Shown here one piece after another: positions 15,049 through 23,690 of a stretch of DNA of 64,000 bases (positions are counted from its first letter, which is position 1; each line of letters starts with the position of its first letter). The notes beneath the pieces were generated by a model. It searched no databases, had not been told where the DNA came from, and saw nothing but the letters and a program-made list of their open reading frames with translations. The DNA comes from Chloroflexota bacterium (GTDB lineage: Bacteria; Chloroflexota; UBA11872), in contig JAPOXD010000007.1 of assembly GCA_026707285.1 (NCBI GenBank), positions 1-64,000 on the forward strand, read 5' to 3'. The position numbers were made by a program, and so were the translations under genes.

Positions 15049-16638
15049 TCAGGACGTGGTGGTGAAGTGGGTCGCGACGACGAACGGCTCGCCGTTGCGC
15101 TGACCGGTGACCCGCACATGATAGAGGGTGTTTGGGGCCAGTGGGTCGTTGGGGATGAGGGCCAGCGCGCGCCGCCACTCGCTGACCGAGCGCGTGACTG
15201 CGACCGGTGCGCCGCCGTCCGGTGTCACGGTGGCGTCGCCCCACTCGACGCGGCCGCCGAGGCCGAAGATGAGGGTGATGGGCGGTCCCAGCGGTCGAGT
15301 AACGCCGGGCGCGGGGTCGGGCCACTCGGCCCCGTCCCAGGTGTGGGGCACATTGACGGCCGCGCTGCGCGGCATCACCGACGGCAGGGGCACGTCGGCG
15401 GTGTGGCGCGGCGAAAGCCCCACGTTGAACACGGCGGCGCGCGTGCCCTCGGCGGAAGCCCAGCCGTAGCCGACGTGAACCGCCGAGGGGTGCACGAACA
15501 TGTAGCGGTGGAACACGGTGCCCAGGGCCCACTCCAGCGTGCGCGCGGGCGGCAGAAAGCCGAACGTCTCGTCCACCCAGCCCAACGGATATCCAGCGGC
15601 GTCCGCGCGGTCGCCGATGGTGCGTCCGGTGAAGCCCGGCTTTCCGGCCACTTCCGTGTGCAGGCCGCCGGACGTGGGGTCGTTGCGGTTGATCACGTAG
15701 TAGTCGGCGTGGGCCTGGGCCGCCTGCATCAGCGCCGGGTGCGCCGTCAGCGGCGGCAACCCCAGGTCGGCGCGCACCTCGTTCATGCGGTCCACGACCG
15801 CGTCGCCGCTGACGCTGACCGTCGGGGTAGGTGCGGCTGTCGGTGTAGGTGTGGCGGTTGGGGTAGGTGCGGCCGTTGGTTCAGGTGTCGCCGTTGGGGC
15901 GGGTTCGGCACCCTCGCGGCGCGGCTGTAGGACCGATTCCGGGAACAGCCCAAGTTGCTTGGCCAGATCGCCGCCGTTGGCGATGGTCACCTCTCCCGCG
16001 CGCGCCCAGGGGGTGTCGATGTGCCAGAGCTGGATCACGGCCCGCTGCGCGCGGATGGAGCTCATGCCGTCGTAGTGGACGATTTCGGATGTCGGCAGGC
16101 CAAACCAGCGCAGGGGGTCGTCGGGTCCGAAGTACGCGTCCCGTATCGGCGGGCTGGCGTCCATGAAGCCCCAGCGGCGGCCGATGACTTCGTTCCAGGA
16201 CAGCCCCCGCTCCTCGGGGAAGGTCTGGTGCCGCGGAACCAGCAGCCGAGCCAGCTCGTCGTCGAGGCCGGCGCGATTGAGTTCGTCGAAAACGTTGATG
16301 AACATCACCTGCGAGGTGGCCGGATGCCACTGGAACACCAGCTTCTGCATCACCTGGACGGTGAAGCCGAGCCACTCGAAGCGCTGGCTCACGGGATAGC
16401 CCACGACGTGCGGACCTCCCAGCTCCTGGAAGCGGGTCCAGAAGGGAATGCCGTCGGCGTCGCTCACCAGGTAGCCGGCGCCCGGCGGGGCGTTTCCCGC
16501 GGCTTGCGTGTAGACATGGCCGCCGGGCACCGCGTAGTCCGCCTCTTGGGCAAGCGCAGGGCCGACCGTGGCCCAGACCGCGAGGCCCAGGAGCACGGCC
16601 CCGAGCCGCCACCAGCGCGCAACACTCGCCCGGACCAT
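15049..16638 (-). CDS. Secreted CAP-domain (SCP/PR1-like) protein
   Basis: A 529-aa exported protein with signal peptide (VLLGLAVWATVGPALAQE). Residues about 35-230 form a domain with GIPFWTRFQELGGPHVVGYP and VQVMQKLVFQWHP, a module I know from Chloroflexota secreted proteins. A Thr/Pro/Ala linker (TATPEPTAAPTPTATPTPTA) of about 35 residues follows. Then comes a CAP domain: VVDRMNEVRADLGLPPLTAH, HADYYVINR, GGLHTE and the ending HVGYGWASAEGTRAAVFNVG. The final ~120 residues resemble a fibronectin-like or CopC-like Ig domain (PNDPLAPNTLYHVRVTG). The role is probably at the cell surface; enzymatic activity is not established for this family. Confidence 0.85.
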   Translation of the reverse strand: MVRASVARWWRLGAVLLGLAVWATVGPALAQEADYAVPGGHVYTQAAGNAPPGAGYLVSDADGIPFWTRFQELGGPHVVGYPVSQRFEWLGFTVQVMQKLVFQWHPATSQVMFINVFDELNRAGLDDELARLLVPRHQTFPEERGLSWNEVIGRRWGFMDASPPIRDAYFGPDDPLRWFGLPTSEIVHYDGMSSIRAQRAVIQLWHIDTPWARAGEVTIANGGDLAKQLGLFPESVLQPRREGAEPAPTATPEPTAAPTPTATPTPTAAPTPTVSVSGDAVVDRMNEVRADLGLPPLTAHPALMQAAQAHADYYVINRNDPTSGGLHTEVAGKPGFTGRTIGDRADAAGYPLGWVDETFGFLPPARTLEWALGTVFHRYMFVHPSAVHVGYGWASAEGTRAAVFNVGLSPRHTADVPLPSVMPRSAAVNVPHTWDGAEWPDPAPGVTRPLGPPITLIFGLGGRVEWGDATVTPDGGAPVAVTRSVSEWRRALALIPNDPLAPNTLYHVRVTGQRNGEPFVVATHFTTTS

Positions 16639-16797
16639 GGGGCGATGGTAACGAGTGGAGCGTCAACGAGGCGTGTACAACGGCGGTGGGTTGACTGTGG
16701 GCGGGCGAGTTCTTTTGCATGTTCGGCGTTTAACTTCGACTCCGAAGTGTTATCCGATCACGCCGCTTGCGGCGGGTGCTTGGACCGGCCGTGCCGC

Positions 16798-16818
16798 GGG
16801 CGACCACTAGGGTCGCCC
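16798..16818. repeat. GTAGGGGC-family palindrome
   Basis: GGGCGACC-ACTAG-GGTCGCCC followed by CCTAC. One of several palindromes in this window sharing the outer CCCTAC/GTAGGG part. It is in the 246-base gap before the CAP gene. The same gap has a second hairpin (AACTTCGACTCCGAAGTGTT, about 16727-16746) and no gene. Confidence 0.7.
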
Positions 16819-16858
16819 CTACACCGGAGGGGCCGCTGGGCCAGTGGCCGAATCGTAG

Positions 16859-16878
16859 GGGCGGTTCGCGAACCGCCC
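16859..16878. repeat. GTAGGGGC-family palindrome
   Basis: GGGCGGTTCGCGAACCGCCC, a perfect 20-bp palindrome preceded by GTAG. It lies directly after the stop of the yraN gene and could act as its transcript end. Confidence 0.7.
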
Positions 16879-16885
16879 TTCCGGG

Positions 16886-17308
16886 CTAGTCGCCGACCGC
16901 GTTTTCGATGACTTCCACCGTGTAGCCGCCATCCGGCGCGATGTCGATGGCGACTACGTCGATGCGCCAGTCGGTTGCGCCGGCGGTCTGCGCATAGCGC
17001 TGGCCCAGTGCCACGAGCCGGCGGGCCTTGGCGGTCGAGATGGCATCCCGCGCCTCGCCGAAGGCGCCCGCGCGGCGCGTCTTGACCTCAACGAGAACCA
17101 CGGTGCGTCCGTGTCGCGCCACCAGGTCCACCTCACCACGGCCGACGCGCTGGTTGCGCTCGAGCACCTGATACCCGCGTCGCCGAAGCTCGCGCGCGGC
17201 GAGGTCTTCGCCCCAGCGGCCCAGTGCGGCCCGATCCTCGACGGGCGCCCGGCGCGCCGGGATGGCGCGGCGCAGCCTGCCGAGGAGCCGGCCGACCCAG
17301 ACCTTCAC
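16886..17308 (-). CDS. yraN: YraN family (UPF0102) endonuclease-like protein
   Basis: A 140-aa protein of the UPF0102 family, a PD-(D/E)XK-like fold of uncertain cell function (structure-branched DNA cleavage has been proposed). GRWGEDLAARELRRRGYQVL, then GEVDLVARHGRTVVLVEVKTR carries the D...E-x-K core, then the ending DVVAIDI. Sits 16 bases downstream of rnhB on the same strand, the usual bacterial neighbourhood (rplS-rnhB-yraN). Basic N-terminal tail (RLLGRLRRAIPARRAP). Confidence 0.9.
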   Translation of the reverse strand: MKVWVGRLLGRLRRAIPARRAPVEDRAALGRWGEDLAARELRRRGYQVLERNQRVGRGEVDLVARHGRTVVLVEVKTRRAGAFGEARDAISTAKARRLVALGQRYAQTAGATDWRIDVVAIDIAPDGGYTVEVIENAVGD

Positions 17309-17324
17309 AGGTGCGACAGGCTGG

Positions 17325-17996
17325 CTATGCGGCCGGGGCGACGCGCCGGCATTCGGCCACGGGGCGGAAGCTGGCCCGGTGCAACGGCGAAGGTCCCTCG
17401 GCGGCCAGCGCCTCGCGGTGCGCCGCCGTGCCGTAGCCCTTGTGCCGACCGAAGCCGTAGGCCGGATGCTGGAGGCAGAGGCGCCGCATCAGCTCGTCGC
17501 GGGCGACCTTGGCGCACACCGAGGCGGCGGCGACGGCCAGGCAGGTGGCGTCGGCGCGCACGATGGCGTCTTGCGCGTTGGCGTAGCGGCAATCGGCGGG
17601 CAGGGGAAAGGCGTCCACGATGACGTGGTCGGGCGCCACCGGCAGCGCGTCCAATGCTCGCAGCATGGCCAGTCGCGACGCCTCCGCGATGCCGACGCGG
17701 TCGATCAGGCGCGGTGAGACGTAGGCCACGCGGGCGGCGATGGCGGTGGCGCGCACCCGGGCGCTCCAGCGGCGGCGTTCGGCGGCGCTCAGCTGCTTGG
17801 AGTCGGTCAGTCCCCAGAGCAATCGGCGGTCCTCGTAGACGGTTGGTGGGAGGATCACCGCGGCCGCCGTCACCGGGCCTGCCCAGGCCCCGCGTCCGGC
17901 CTCGTCGACCCCGGCGATGCGCCGGACGCCGCGCTGCAACAGCGCACGCTCGTGAGAGAGGTCGTGGATCCGAGGCTGGGAGGAGGCGGGAACCAC
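17325..17996 (-). CDS. rnhB: Ribonuclease HII
   Basis: Type 2 RNase H that removes ribonucleotides from DNA. IAGVDEAGRGAWAGPVTAAA holds the first acidic residues (DE) and the conserved GRG; DSKQLSAAERRR, VIVDAFPLP (third Asp) and AASVCAKVARDELM follow, with HPAYGFGRHKGYGT at the end. A length of 223 aa is normal. It lies between rplS and yraN, 18 bases after the L19 stop, and probably forms one transcript with them. Confidence 0.95.
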   Translation of the reverse strand: MVPASSQPRIHDLSHERALLQRGVRRIAGVDEAGRGAWAGPVTAAAVILPPTVYEDRRLLWGLTDSKQLSAAERRRWSARVRATAIAARVAYVSPRLIDRVGIAEASRLAMLRALDALPVAPDHVIVDAFPLPADCRYANAQDAIVRADATCLAVAAASVCAKVARDELMRRLCLQHPAYGFGRHKGYGTAAHREALAAEGPSPLHRASFRPVAECRRVAPAA

Positions 17997-18014
17997 TCAC
18001 CCCCTCGGACGTTG

Positions 18015-18362
18015 CTAGGCGCGCCGCTCCTTGACCCGAGCGGCGCGACCGACGCGGTCGCGCAGATAGTACAGCTTGGACCGGCGCACCTTGCCGCGGC
18101 GCGTCACTTCGATGTCGCGCACGATTGGCGAGTGCAGCAGGAATGTGCGCTCGACGCCGAGGCCGTGCGTCACGCGTCGCACGGTGAAGTTTTCATTTAC
18201 TCCGCCGCCGCGGCGGCGAATCACCGTGCCCTCGAAAACCTGCACGCGCTCGTTGTCGCCTTCGCGAACCGTCACGTGGACGCGGACCGTATCCCCGACC
18301 TGGAATTCGGGAATCTCGTCCCGCAGTTGGGCGCGTTCGAACTCGTCGATGAGGCTTGCCAT
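18015..18362 (-). CDS. rplS: 50S ribosomal protein L19
   Basis: Ribosomal protein at the 30S-50S interface, 115 aa. Sequence opens [20 protein letters not shown] and shows the L19 hallmarks [48 protein letters not shown] and [19 protein letters not shown] use ATG 18362, the family start; the track start at 18410 adds 16 non-conserved residues. In most bacteria rplS follows trmD, but here it is separate and divergent, at the head of an rplS-rnhB-yraN cluster. Confidence 0.97.
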   Translation of the reverse strand: MASLIDEFERAQLRDEIPEFQVGDTVRVHVTVREGDNERVQVFEGTVIRRRGGGVNENFTVRRVTHGLGVERTFLLHSPIVRDIEVTRRGKVRRSKLYYLRDRVGRAARVKERRA

Positions 18363-18495
18363 GCGATTGCTGCTTGCCGGGACGCCATCTGCCCACCGGG
18401 GAGATGGCACAGGAATCCGCTGCGCCCAGTGTGGGCGCGGGACGCCACGTTACCACAAGGCGGGTGCATGGCGGTGATATGGGCGGTGGCAGGAT

Positions 18496-18518
18496 CCCCT
18501 CACCCCGACCCTCTCCCC
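18496..18518. repeat. Dispersed G-rich repeat, copy 2 (inverted)
   Basis: CCCCTCACCCCGACCCTCTCCC is the reverse complement, with one difference, of the element at 57-78. It is in the 330-base gap between divergent rplS and the VanW gene. That gap also holds TATACT at 18653-18658, a possible -10 for the VanW gene, 34 bases before its ATG. Confidence 0.5.
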
Positions 18519-18692
18519 GCGGGCGAGGGAGCCGGACCCTGGGCGGAGAAAACGATGTGCCGGGGCGATTCATCCGCGGCGAATCCCACGCTGCACGCAG
18601 CGCGGGCCACCGGGCAAGTTACAGATAACACTTAAATCGCCGGAATCGTTCCTATACTGATTTGTCCATGGCGCTGTGAGCCCACCTGCTCC

Positions 18693-20582
18693 ATGACCCG
18701 TCGCCAGATGCTCATCACCACTGCCGCCGGTGGCATTGGCGCCGCCGCTGCCGCCGCCGCGGGCTGGACCGCGTTCGTGGCCGTGCGGGAGGCAAAGCTC
18801 GCGGGCCAGTTTCGCTCGGGCGCCGTTGTTGACGGGGAGTCCCTGGCCGGTCTCACGTTCGACGAGGCCGTGGCGCGCGCGCGGGCTCGGTGGGCGCCGT
18901 ACATCGAGAGTCCCATCGTCCTGCGGCTTGGCGGGCGCACCTGGACGCCCGCCGCCCATGAGATCGGCATTTCGGTGGACTTTATGACGCCCCTTCGCGA
19001 AGCCTACGCCTGGCGTCGCGAGGCGGCGCTGACCGATCAGGTTCTCGGTCGCGCGGACGGCGGGCCGGACGCCTATGCCGGGCACACGGTGGTCAACTTC
19101 GATCCGACGGTATTCCAGGCGTACTTGGAGCGAATTGCCGTCTGGGTGCATCTCGACCCGGTGGACAGCGTGCTGCGGATCGAGGAGCAGGCCGGCCGGC
19201 GCCGCCTGGTCGTCGAGCCGTCGCGCGAGGGCCGGCGGCTCGCGCCGGCCGGCTATGCGGAGAGCGTGGCCGCCAATCTGCGCCCGCCGACCCGGTTGAT
19301 CGTCGACTTGGCGTCCGAGGTCGTCGCGCCCGCCGTGGTCGAAGATCAGCTCGAACCAATCGCCGCCGACACCGCCGGCTTGCTCGACGGGCACATCGAG
19401 ATCAACACGCCGTGGGAGAGCTGGGAGGTGGCTCGGGACTCGCTGGTTTCCGACGTCGCAATCGACGGCCCCGCCGCCGATCCGGAGATCAAGATCTCGC
19501 TCGACTATGGGTCCTTCGAGCGTCTCGCGCGCCAGGTTGCCGACCAGCTGCGCGTCACTCCGGTTGATCCGCGCATCCGCATGAGCGCGTCGGGTGAAAT
19601 CGTCCCGCTCGACGAAGGCCAGGCCGGCCGGCACGTCGACGTGGAGGATCTCTGGACGCGCGTGCAGACCGCCTTCGCCAGCGGTGAATCGGCGGTGCAG
19701 GCGCCGATCGTCATCGTCAAGCCCGACGTCAGTCGCCTGACGGCCAAGGAGCTGCAGTTCGATAACGTCATCGCCGTCGGCGAGTCGATCTTCTGGGGCT
19801 CCGAGGAGAACCGGATCCACAACATCGACCATGGATCCCGGCTCATTGACGGCGCCATCATCGCGCCCGGCGAGTCCTTCTCCCTCAACGAAACGGTCGG
19901 GCCGATCACGATTGACAACGGGTTCGTGGAAGGACTGATCATCGCGCCCACGCGCACCGAGCCCGGCGTTGGCGGCGGCATCTGCCAGGTGTCCACCACG
20001 ATGTTCCGGGCGCTGTTTTGGGCCGGGCTGCCCATCGACGAGCGTTGGCAGCATGTCTATCGCGTGGGGTACTACGAGCTGGGCGAGAACAGCCCGCCCG
20101 GATTCGACGCCGCGATCTGGCAACCGCGACAGGACCTGCGGGCGACGAACGACACCCCCCACTACCTCTTGATTCGACGCGAGTTCGACCCAGTGCGGCT
20201 GATCCTGCGATTCAAGATCTTCGGCGCGCCCATCGGGCGCAAGGTCACGCTCGATTCGTCGCGCGGGGAGATTGCCGAGCCGCCGCCGCCGGTGGTCGTG
20301 GCGAACCCCGAGTTGGAACCAGGCGAGGTCAAGCAAACGGACTCGGCCCGCGAGGGCATGAAGACCGTGATCTACCGCCACGTGGCGCTCGGCGACCAGG
20401 TGCTGTTCAAGGACCAGTTCGCATCGCTCTTCAGAGCCTGGCCGGAGCGGTGGGAGGTCGGGCCGAACGAGGACGGTTCGCTGGACACGAGCCAGATTCC
20501 CGAATACGTGCCCCCCGGCGGTGAGGCCCCCGACGACGGCGAGGCGCCGGCCGACAATGGAGAGTCGTCCGCCCAGTCGTAG
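18693..20582 (+). CDS. VanW family exported protein with peptidoglycan-binding-like N-terminal domain
   Basis: A 629-aa surface protein of the YoaR/VanW type. The N terminus MTRRQMLITTAAGGIGAAAA has a twin arginine and an Ala-rich membrane helix. Residues ~45-330 are two putative PG-binding-4 repeats (GLTFDEAVARARARW; KISLDYGSFERLARQVADQL). The VanW domain is about 365-500: PGESFSLNETVGPITIDNGF, then GVGGGICQVSTTMFRALFWAG with the conserved GGGxCQVST. A short G5-like tail follows (EGMKTVIYRHVALGDQVLFK), then an acidic Pro-rich end. Function of VanW is not established; the domains suggest cell-wall attachment. Confidence 0.9.
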   Translation: MTRRQMLITTAAGGIGAAAAAAAGWTAFVAVREAKLAGQFRSGAVVDGESLAGLTFDEAVARARARWAPYIESPIVLRLGGRTWTPAAHEIGISVDFMTPLREAYAWRREAALTDQVLGRADGGPDAYAGHTVVNFDPTVFQAYLERIAVWVHLDPVDSVLRIEEQAGRRRLVVEPSREGRRLAPAGYAESVAANLRPPTRLIVDLASEVVAPAVVEDQLEPIAADTAGLLDGHIEINTPWESWEVARDSLVSDVAIDGPAADPEIKISLDYGSFERLARQVADQLRVTPVDPRIRMSASGEIVPLDEGQAGRHVDVEDLWTRVQTAFASGESAVQAPIVIVKPDVSRLTAKELQFDNVIAVGESIFWGSEENRIHNIDHGSRLIDGAIIAPGESFSLNETVGPITIDNGFVEGLIIAPTRTEPGVGGGICQVSTTMFRALFWAGLPIDERWQHVYRVGYYELGENSPPGFDAAIWQPRQDLRATNDTPHYLLIRREFDPVRLILRFKIFGAPIGRKVTLDSSRGEIAEPPPPVVVANPELEPGEVKQTDSAREGMKTVIYRHVALGDQVLFKDQFASLFRAWPERWEVGPNEDGSLDTSQIPEYVPPGGEAPDDGEAPADNGESSAQS

Positions 20583-20612
20583 CCGCCATGTAGCATAATG
20601 GCGGCCCAGGGC

Positions 20613-20634
20613 AGCCTTGCGGCTGCTCGCTTTT
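20613..20634 (+). terminator. Hairpin plus U-tract before rpsP
   Basis: GCAGCC-TTGC-GGCTGC is followed by TCGC and TTTTT, so it works as an intrinsic terminator or attenuator. Just upstream, GCCGCCAT...ATGGCGGC (20582-20605) forms another hairpin, its loop reading GTAGCATA with a CATAAT that may be a -10 box. If a promoter is there, this would be an attenuator in the rpsP leader; otherwise it ends the VanW transcript. Confidence 0.6.
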
Positions 20635-20663
20635 TCCCACCGTTACGTTTGGAGCACCGTCGT

Positions 20664-20933
20664 ATGTTGCGAATCCGCCTGGCGCGGCTTGGTCGAAGAA
20701 ACCGCCCGCACTATCGGGTGGTCGTGGCCGAACGCCGCTCGGGTCGTGACGGCCGCCGCGTCGACGAGCTTGGTCACTACGACCCCCTCACCGAGCCATC
20801 CACTGTCGTGCTGGACGTCCCGCGCACCGAGGAGTGGATCCGCAAGGGCGCCCAGCCCACCGAGCGCGTGCGCAAGCTGCTGGCGATCGCGCGCGAGGCC
20901 GCGGCCGCCGCGCCGGCCGGCAACGGCGAGTAG
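20664..20933 (+). CDS. rpsP: 30S ribosomal protein S16
   Basis: An 89-aa S16: MLRIRLARLGRRNRPHYRVV, then VAERRSGRDGRRVDELGHYD and VPRTEEWIRKGAQPTERVRKLL are the family pattern. It binds 16S rRNA early in 30S assembly. ATG 20664 is preceded by GGAG at a normal distance; the track start at 20598 is a read-back through the leader hairpins. First gene of an rpsP-khpA-trmD-groEL-like set. Confidence 0.97.
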   Translation: MLRIRLARLGRRNRPHYRVVVAERRSGRDGRRVDELGHYDPLTEPSTVVLDVPRTEEWIRKGAQPTERVRKLLAIAREAAAAAPAGNGE

Positions 20934-20942
20934 CCCGGGCCC

Positions 20943-21179
20943 GTGGACGAGCTGATCGAATTCATCGGCCGAAACCTGGCCACGGTGCCGGACGAGGTGC
21001 GCGTGGAGCGCTTTCGGCGCCACCACCTGCACGTCTACAAGCTGTTCGTCGACCCGCAGGACATGGGGCGGGTGATCGGGCGGCAGGGCCGGGTGGCCAT
21101 CGCGATCCGGGCCGTCATGCAGGCGGCGCCCATCAGCCAGGGGCGACGGCTGGCGCTCGACATCCAGGAAGCCAGCTAG
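20943..21179 (+). CDS. khpA: KH-domain RNA-binding protein KhpA
   Basis: A 78-aa single-KH protein. LHVYKLFVDPQDMGRVIGRQ followed by GRVAIAIRAVM has the GxxG loop (GRQG) that contacts single-stranded RNA. KhpA usually pairs with KhpB and is encoded between rpsP and rimM. GTG start 20943, nine bases after the S16 stop. Here rimM is missing downstream; the next gene is trmD after a 110-base gap. Confidence 0.93.
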   Translation: MDELIEFIGRNLATVPDEVRVERFRRHHLHVYKLFVDPQDMGRVIGRQGRVAIAIRAVMQAAPISQGRRLALDIQEAS

Positions 21180-21289
21180 GCGCGATCGTCGCCGACGCGG
21201 TGACGCCAGCCCGCGGCGCGTCGCGGCGCAACTGGATTCCGGCGTACGCTTGATCGACCGCCGCTAGGTCAGAAAGCCGGAGGGCGTCC

Positions 21290-22042
21290 GTGCGCTTCGA
21301 TGTCGTCACCATCTTCCCCGGCATGCTGGAGCCCGTGCTTCAGGCAAGCCTGCTGGGCAAGGCGCGCGAACGCGGGCTGATCGACGTCCGCGTCCACGAC
21401 CTGCGGCGCTGGGCGGACCCGCCCCATCGACAGGTCGACGACTACGCCTACGGCGGCGGGCCGGGAATGCTCATGAAGCCGGAGCCGATCGTGCGCGCCG
21501 TCGAGGAGCTGCGCACCGCCGACTCGTGGACCGTGCTGCTTTCGCCGCAGGCGCCGCCCCTCACGCAGCCGGCCGTGCGGCGGCTGGCCGAGCGGGGACA
21601 CCTGATCCTCGTCTGCGGGCGCTACGAGGGCGTCGACGACCGGGTCCGTGACCTGGTGATCGATGAAGAAATCAGCATCGGCGACTACGTCGTCGCCGGC
21701 GGCGAGGTGCCGGCCCTGGTGCTCATCGAGGCAACCTCGCGGCTGGTTCCGGGCGTCGTCGGATGCGAAGACTCGGTGCGGGACGAGTCCCATGCCGCGG
21801 GCTTGCTGGAGCACCCGCAGTACACCCGCCCGGAGGAGTTCCGCGGTCGGCGCGTGCCGGCCACGCTGCTCAGCGGCGATCACGGTCGCGTGGCGGATTG
21901 GCGGCGGGCGCATGCGCTCCGCCGCACGCTCGACCGGAGGCCAGATTTGCTGTCCGAACGCGACCTCACCGACGCGCAGCGACAGCAGCTGGCCGAATTC
22001 GATCTCGACCGGCCCGACGCGGGCACCGAGGCGCTCCCGTGA
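21290..22042 (+). CDS. trmD: tRNA (guanine37-N1)-methyltransferase TrmD
   Basis: SPOUT knotted methyltransferase that makes m1G37 in tRNA and so prevents +1 frameshifting. FDVVTIFPGMLEPVLQASLL, DDYAYGGGPGMLMKPEPI, LVCGRYEGVDDRV and EISIGDYVVAGGEVPALVLI are all TrmD signatures and include the trefoil-knot SAM site. A length of 250 aa is normal. Start GTG 21290, seven bases after GGAGGG. Its stop overlaps the GTG start of the chaperonin gene (GTGA), indicating translational coupling. Confidence 0.96.
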   Translation: MRFDVVTIFPGMLEPVLQASLLGKARERGLIDVRVHDLRRWADPPHRQVDDYAYGGGPGMLMKPEPIVRAVEELRTADSWTVLLSPQAPPLTQPAVRRLAERGHLILVCGRYEGVDDRVRDLVIDEEISIGDYVVAGGEVPALVLIEATSRLVPGVVGCEDSVRDESHAAGLLEHPQYTRPEEFRGRRVPATLLSGDHGRVADWRRAHALRRTLDRRPDLLSERDLTDAQRQQLAEFDLDRPDAGTEALP

Positions 22043-23685
22043 GCGACGTCGCAATCCTCCACGACCTCGAGGCGCGGCTGGCGCTCACGGCCGGGGTCGA
22101 CATCGTCGCCAACACCGTCAAGTGCACCATGGGCCCGCGCGGGCGGAACGTGGCCTACCGGGGCGAGATTGGCCCTCCCAAGATCACGCATGACGGGGTA
22201 TCCGTCGCGCGGGACATCCAGCTCCGCAACGGGTTTCTGCAGACCGGCGCCGCCATCGTCACGGAGGCCTGCCGGCTCACCAACACCGCCGCCGGCGACG
22301 GCACGACGACTGCCGCCGTGCTGACCCAGGCCCTGACACACGAAGCCCAGCGGCTGGTGGCCGCGGGCGCCGACCCAATGCGCCTGCGGCGGGGGCTGGC
22401 GGCCGCCGTCCTGCAAGTCGACCAGGCCGTGCGCGAGCAGGCCAGGCCGATCACCACCAGGCGCGAGACGGCCTGGGTGGCCGGGCTGGCGGCGCACGAT
22501 GCCGACCTGGGGGAGATCATTGCCGGCATCTTCGACCGGTATGGGTTGAGCTCGGCGGTGACCGTCGAGCTTGGCCAAGGTCTCAACACCGAGGCGCGCA
22601 CCGTCGAGGGAATGCGGTTGGAGCGCGGGCTGGCCTCGCGCCAGCTGGCCACGGTGGGCGCCGGCACGCGCGCCGAGCTCGAAGACTGCGACGTGCTCGT
22701 CACCGACCGCGAGCTCGGGGGCGTGGGGCCGATGCTCCCGTTTCTCGACGCCTATGTCGCCGGCGGCGGAAAGCGCCTGCTCGTCGTGGCGAAATCCATC
22801 GGCGGCGAGACTCTCGCCACGCTTGTCGAGAACCACCGTCTCGGCCGAATGTCCGTGATCGCCGTGCGCGCGCCGGTCTTCGGCGAACGCCAGCGCGCCA
22901 TGCTCGAGGACCTGGCGATCTTCACCGGGGCCACGCTGGTGGCGCACGAGTCGGGCGACCCATGGGGATCGGTTCCCGTGAGCGTCCTGGGACGCGCCGC
23001 CCGGGTGCGCAGCGACACCACCGAGACATTGGTCATGGGTGGCGCGGGCGAGCCGCAGGCCGTCGCCGATCGCGCGGAGCTGCTGTGGCTCTACCGCGAC
23101 CGCGCCAAGAATCAGTTCGACCGCGAGAAGCTGGAAGAGCGCATTCGGAATCTGTCCGGCGCGGTTTCGGAGATCCACGTCGCCGCGGCGACGGATGCCG
23201 AGCGCCAGGAAGCGCGGCAGCGCGTCGAGGACGCCGTGGCCGCAACCCGCGCGGCCCTGGAGGAGGGCATCGTGGCCGGCGGCGGGGCCTCGCTGGCCCA
23301 CGCCGCACGGGACCTCGCCGCGCCGCCCGACGCGCACCCGGACGAGGCCGACGGCTGGCGCGTGGTGCGGCGCGCGCTTTCGGCTCCGGTGGCGACGATC
23401 GCCCGCAACGCCGGATTCGAGGGCGCCGTCGTGGCCGATGCCGTGGCGGCGGCCGATCCGCCGCGCGCCTTCGACGTCACCACCGGCGAATACGTCGACC
23501 CGCTGGCGGCCGGCATCGTGGACCCGGTCGCCGTGGTCCGCGCGGCCTTGCGTTATGCGGCCAGCGCGGCGGTGATGATCGTCACCTCGAACGCGGTCGT
23601 GGCCGACGCGGCGTCCTATGGTCCCTGGGTGCGCGGACTGCGCCGCAGGATTGCTCGCGACGCCGGGATTCTGCTGGCGGGCTGA
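22039..23685 (+). CDS. Divergent GroEL-family chaperonin
   Basis: A 548-aa group I chaperonin paralogue. ATP-site motifs are present: NTVKCTMGPRGRNV, KITHDGVSVARDI, GDGTTTAAVL near residue 90, and the VEDAVAATRAALEEGIVAGG segment that holds the catalytic Asp equivalent to E. coli D398. Substitutions elsewhere (for example no GGM tail; end RRIARDAGILLAG) mark it as divergent from the housekeeping GroEL. No groES is adjacent. Start GTG 22039 overlaps the trmD stop; the track start at 21763 is a trmD shadow. A client-specific chaperonin coupled to tRNA modification is odd and may just be a genomic accident. Confidence 0.88.
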   Translation: MSDVAILHDLEARLALTAGVDIVANTVKCTMGPRGRNVAYRGEIGPPKITHDGVSVARDIQLRNGFLQTGAAIVTEACRLTNTAAGDGTTTAAVLTQALTHEAQRLVAAGADPMRLRRGLAAAVLQVDQAVREQARPITTRRETAWVAGLAAHDADLGEIIAGIFDRYGLSSAVTVELGQGLNTEARTVEGMRLERGLASRQLATVGAGTRAELEDCDVLVTDRELGGVGPMLPFLDAYVAGGGKRLLVVAKSIGGETLATLVENHRLGRMSVIAVRAPVFGERQRAMLEDLAIFTGATLVAHESGDPWGSVPVSVLGRAARVRSDTTETLVMGGAGEPQAVADRAELLWLYRDRAKNQFDREKLEERIRNLSGAVSEIHVAAATDAERQEARQRVEDAVAATRAALEEGIVAGGGASLAHAARDLAAPPDAHPDEADGWRVVRRALSAPVATIARNAGFEGAVVADAVAAADPPRAFDVTTGEYVDPLAAGIVDPVAVVRAALRYAASAAVMIVTSNAVVADAASYGPWVRGLRRRIARDAGILLAG

Positions 23686-23690
23686 GCGGC

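Noticed and set aside
18570-20381. 603-aa minus-strand ORF
   Set aside because: Antisense of the VanW gene; no recognisable motif.
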